Of a stretch of DNA of 5,206 nucleotides, positions 5,067-5,206 are shown in pieces; position 1 is the first letter of the stretch; each line of letters opens with the position of its first letter. The stretch spans positions 1 to 5,206 of the forward strand of contig JABIRQ010000421.1 of the NCBI GenBank assembly GCA_018699755.1. Direction: 5' to 3'. Under the pieces are notes generated by a model. That model searched no databases and had not been told where the DNA came from. It was given only the letters and a program-made list of their open reading frames with translations. The position numbers were made by a program, and so were the translations under genes. This stretch comes from Rhodospirillaceae bacterium (GTDB taxonomy: Bacteria > Pseudomonadota > Alphaproteobacteria > CADEGL01).

Positions 5067-5206
5067 GAAAATATAAACAGCATATTTATCAGATCCCTAG
5101 CGGCTTTCGGCCAGATGCGGTACCAATCTGGAAATATTCGCCCGATCCCGCCACGGCCATTGCCTATACTCACTTCGAGGATAAACTCTTGCCAGATTGT
5201 GCTTCA

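Larger units (their letters stand above)
4966..5206. other. Leader and upstream region of mazG, no convincing gene
   Basis: The stretch contains a GC-rich inverted repeat close to mazG, an AT-rich island at about 5036-5096, and a mixed-composition segment to the window end. Two open frames cross it: a plus-strand frame from ATG 5055 off the right edge (50 codons) and a minus-strand frame from GTG 5173 to TAA 4976 (65 codons, with a hydrophobic middle). Neither has a ribosome site, GC-rich third positions like the five real genes, or a family I recognise. A mazG promoter most likely lies in the AT-rich part. Confidence 0.55.

Noticed and set aside
5055..5206. 50-codon plus-strand frame running off the right edge (ATG 5055 or 5064)
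   Set aside because: No ribosome site, mixed third-position composition unlike the real genes, and no recognised family. Could be revisited if sequence beyond 5206 continues the frame.
1..5206. tRNA, rRNA, CRISPR array, riboswitch or replication origin
   Set aside because: No cloverleaf, conserved rRNA segment, regularly spaced repeats, known riboswitch core or DnaA-box cluster was seen on either strand by eye.

Overview
The window is GC-rich DNA (only about 55 bases near the right edge are AT-rich). Gene content, codon use and a dispersed palindromic repeat of a type I know from alphaproteobacterial genomes suggest an alphaproteobacterium, perhaps Rhodospirillales or Hyphomicrobiales-like. 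This placement is inference. The five genes are ordinary metabolic, transport and housekeeping genes; I see no phage, CRISPR, toxin-antitoxin, IS or secretion genes, and no convincing new multi-gene system.

Layout, left to right. (1) 1-1310, minus: the N-terminal 436 residues of a dimethylglycine/sarcosine dehydrogenase-type flavoenzyme, cut by the window edge. (2) 1311-1641: a non-coding divergent control region holding two copies of the palindromic repeat in opposite orientation. (3) 1642-2562, plus: a beta-hydroxyacid dehydrogenase of the 3-hydroxyisobutyrate dehydrogenase family with a lysine-rich tail. (4) 2579-3457, minus: an AraC-family regulator, convergent with the dehydrogenase after a 16-base gap. 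(5) 3539-4132, plus: a LysE-family exporter, divergent from the AraC gene over 81 bases; its 5' end looks frameshifted or has a TTG start. (6) 4129-4965, minus: mazG, whose stop codon shares a CTAG with the stop of the exporter. (7) 4966-5206: mazG leader and upstream DNA, with an AT-rich island and several small inverted repeats but no convincing gene.

How they may work together. The AraC/LysE divergent pair is a common arrangement in which a ligand-sensing regulator controls a small-molecule exporter. The flavoenzyme and the dehydrogenase share a divergent control region and could both serve methylated amine or amino-acid breakdown, but the sequence does not prove this. MazG is a stand-alone nucleotide-pool cleaning enzyme with no visible link to its neighbours.

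The points most worth a second look are the paired palindromic repeat at 1429-1526, the apparent one-base shift at the start of the exporter gene, the 15-base tandem duplication inside mazG, and the AT-rich upstream region of mazG.
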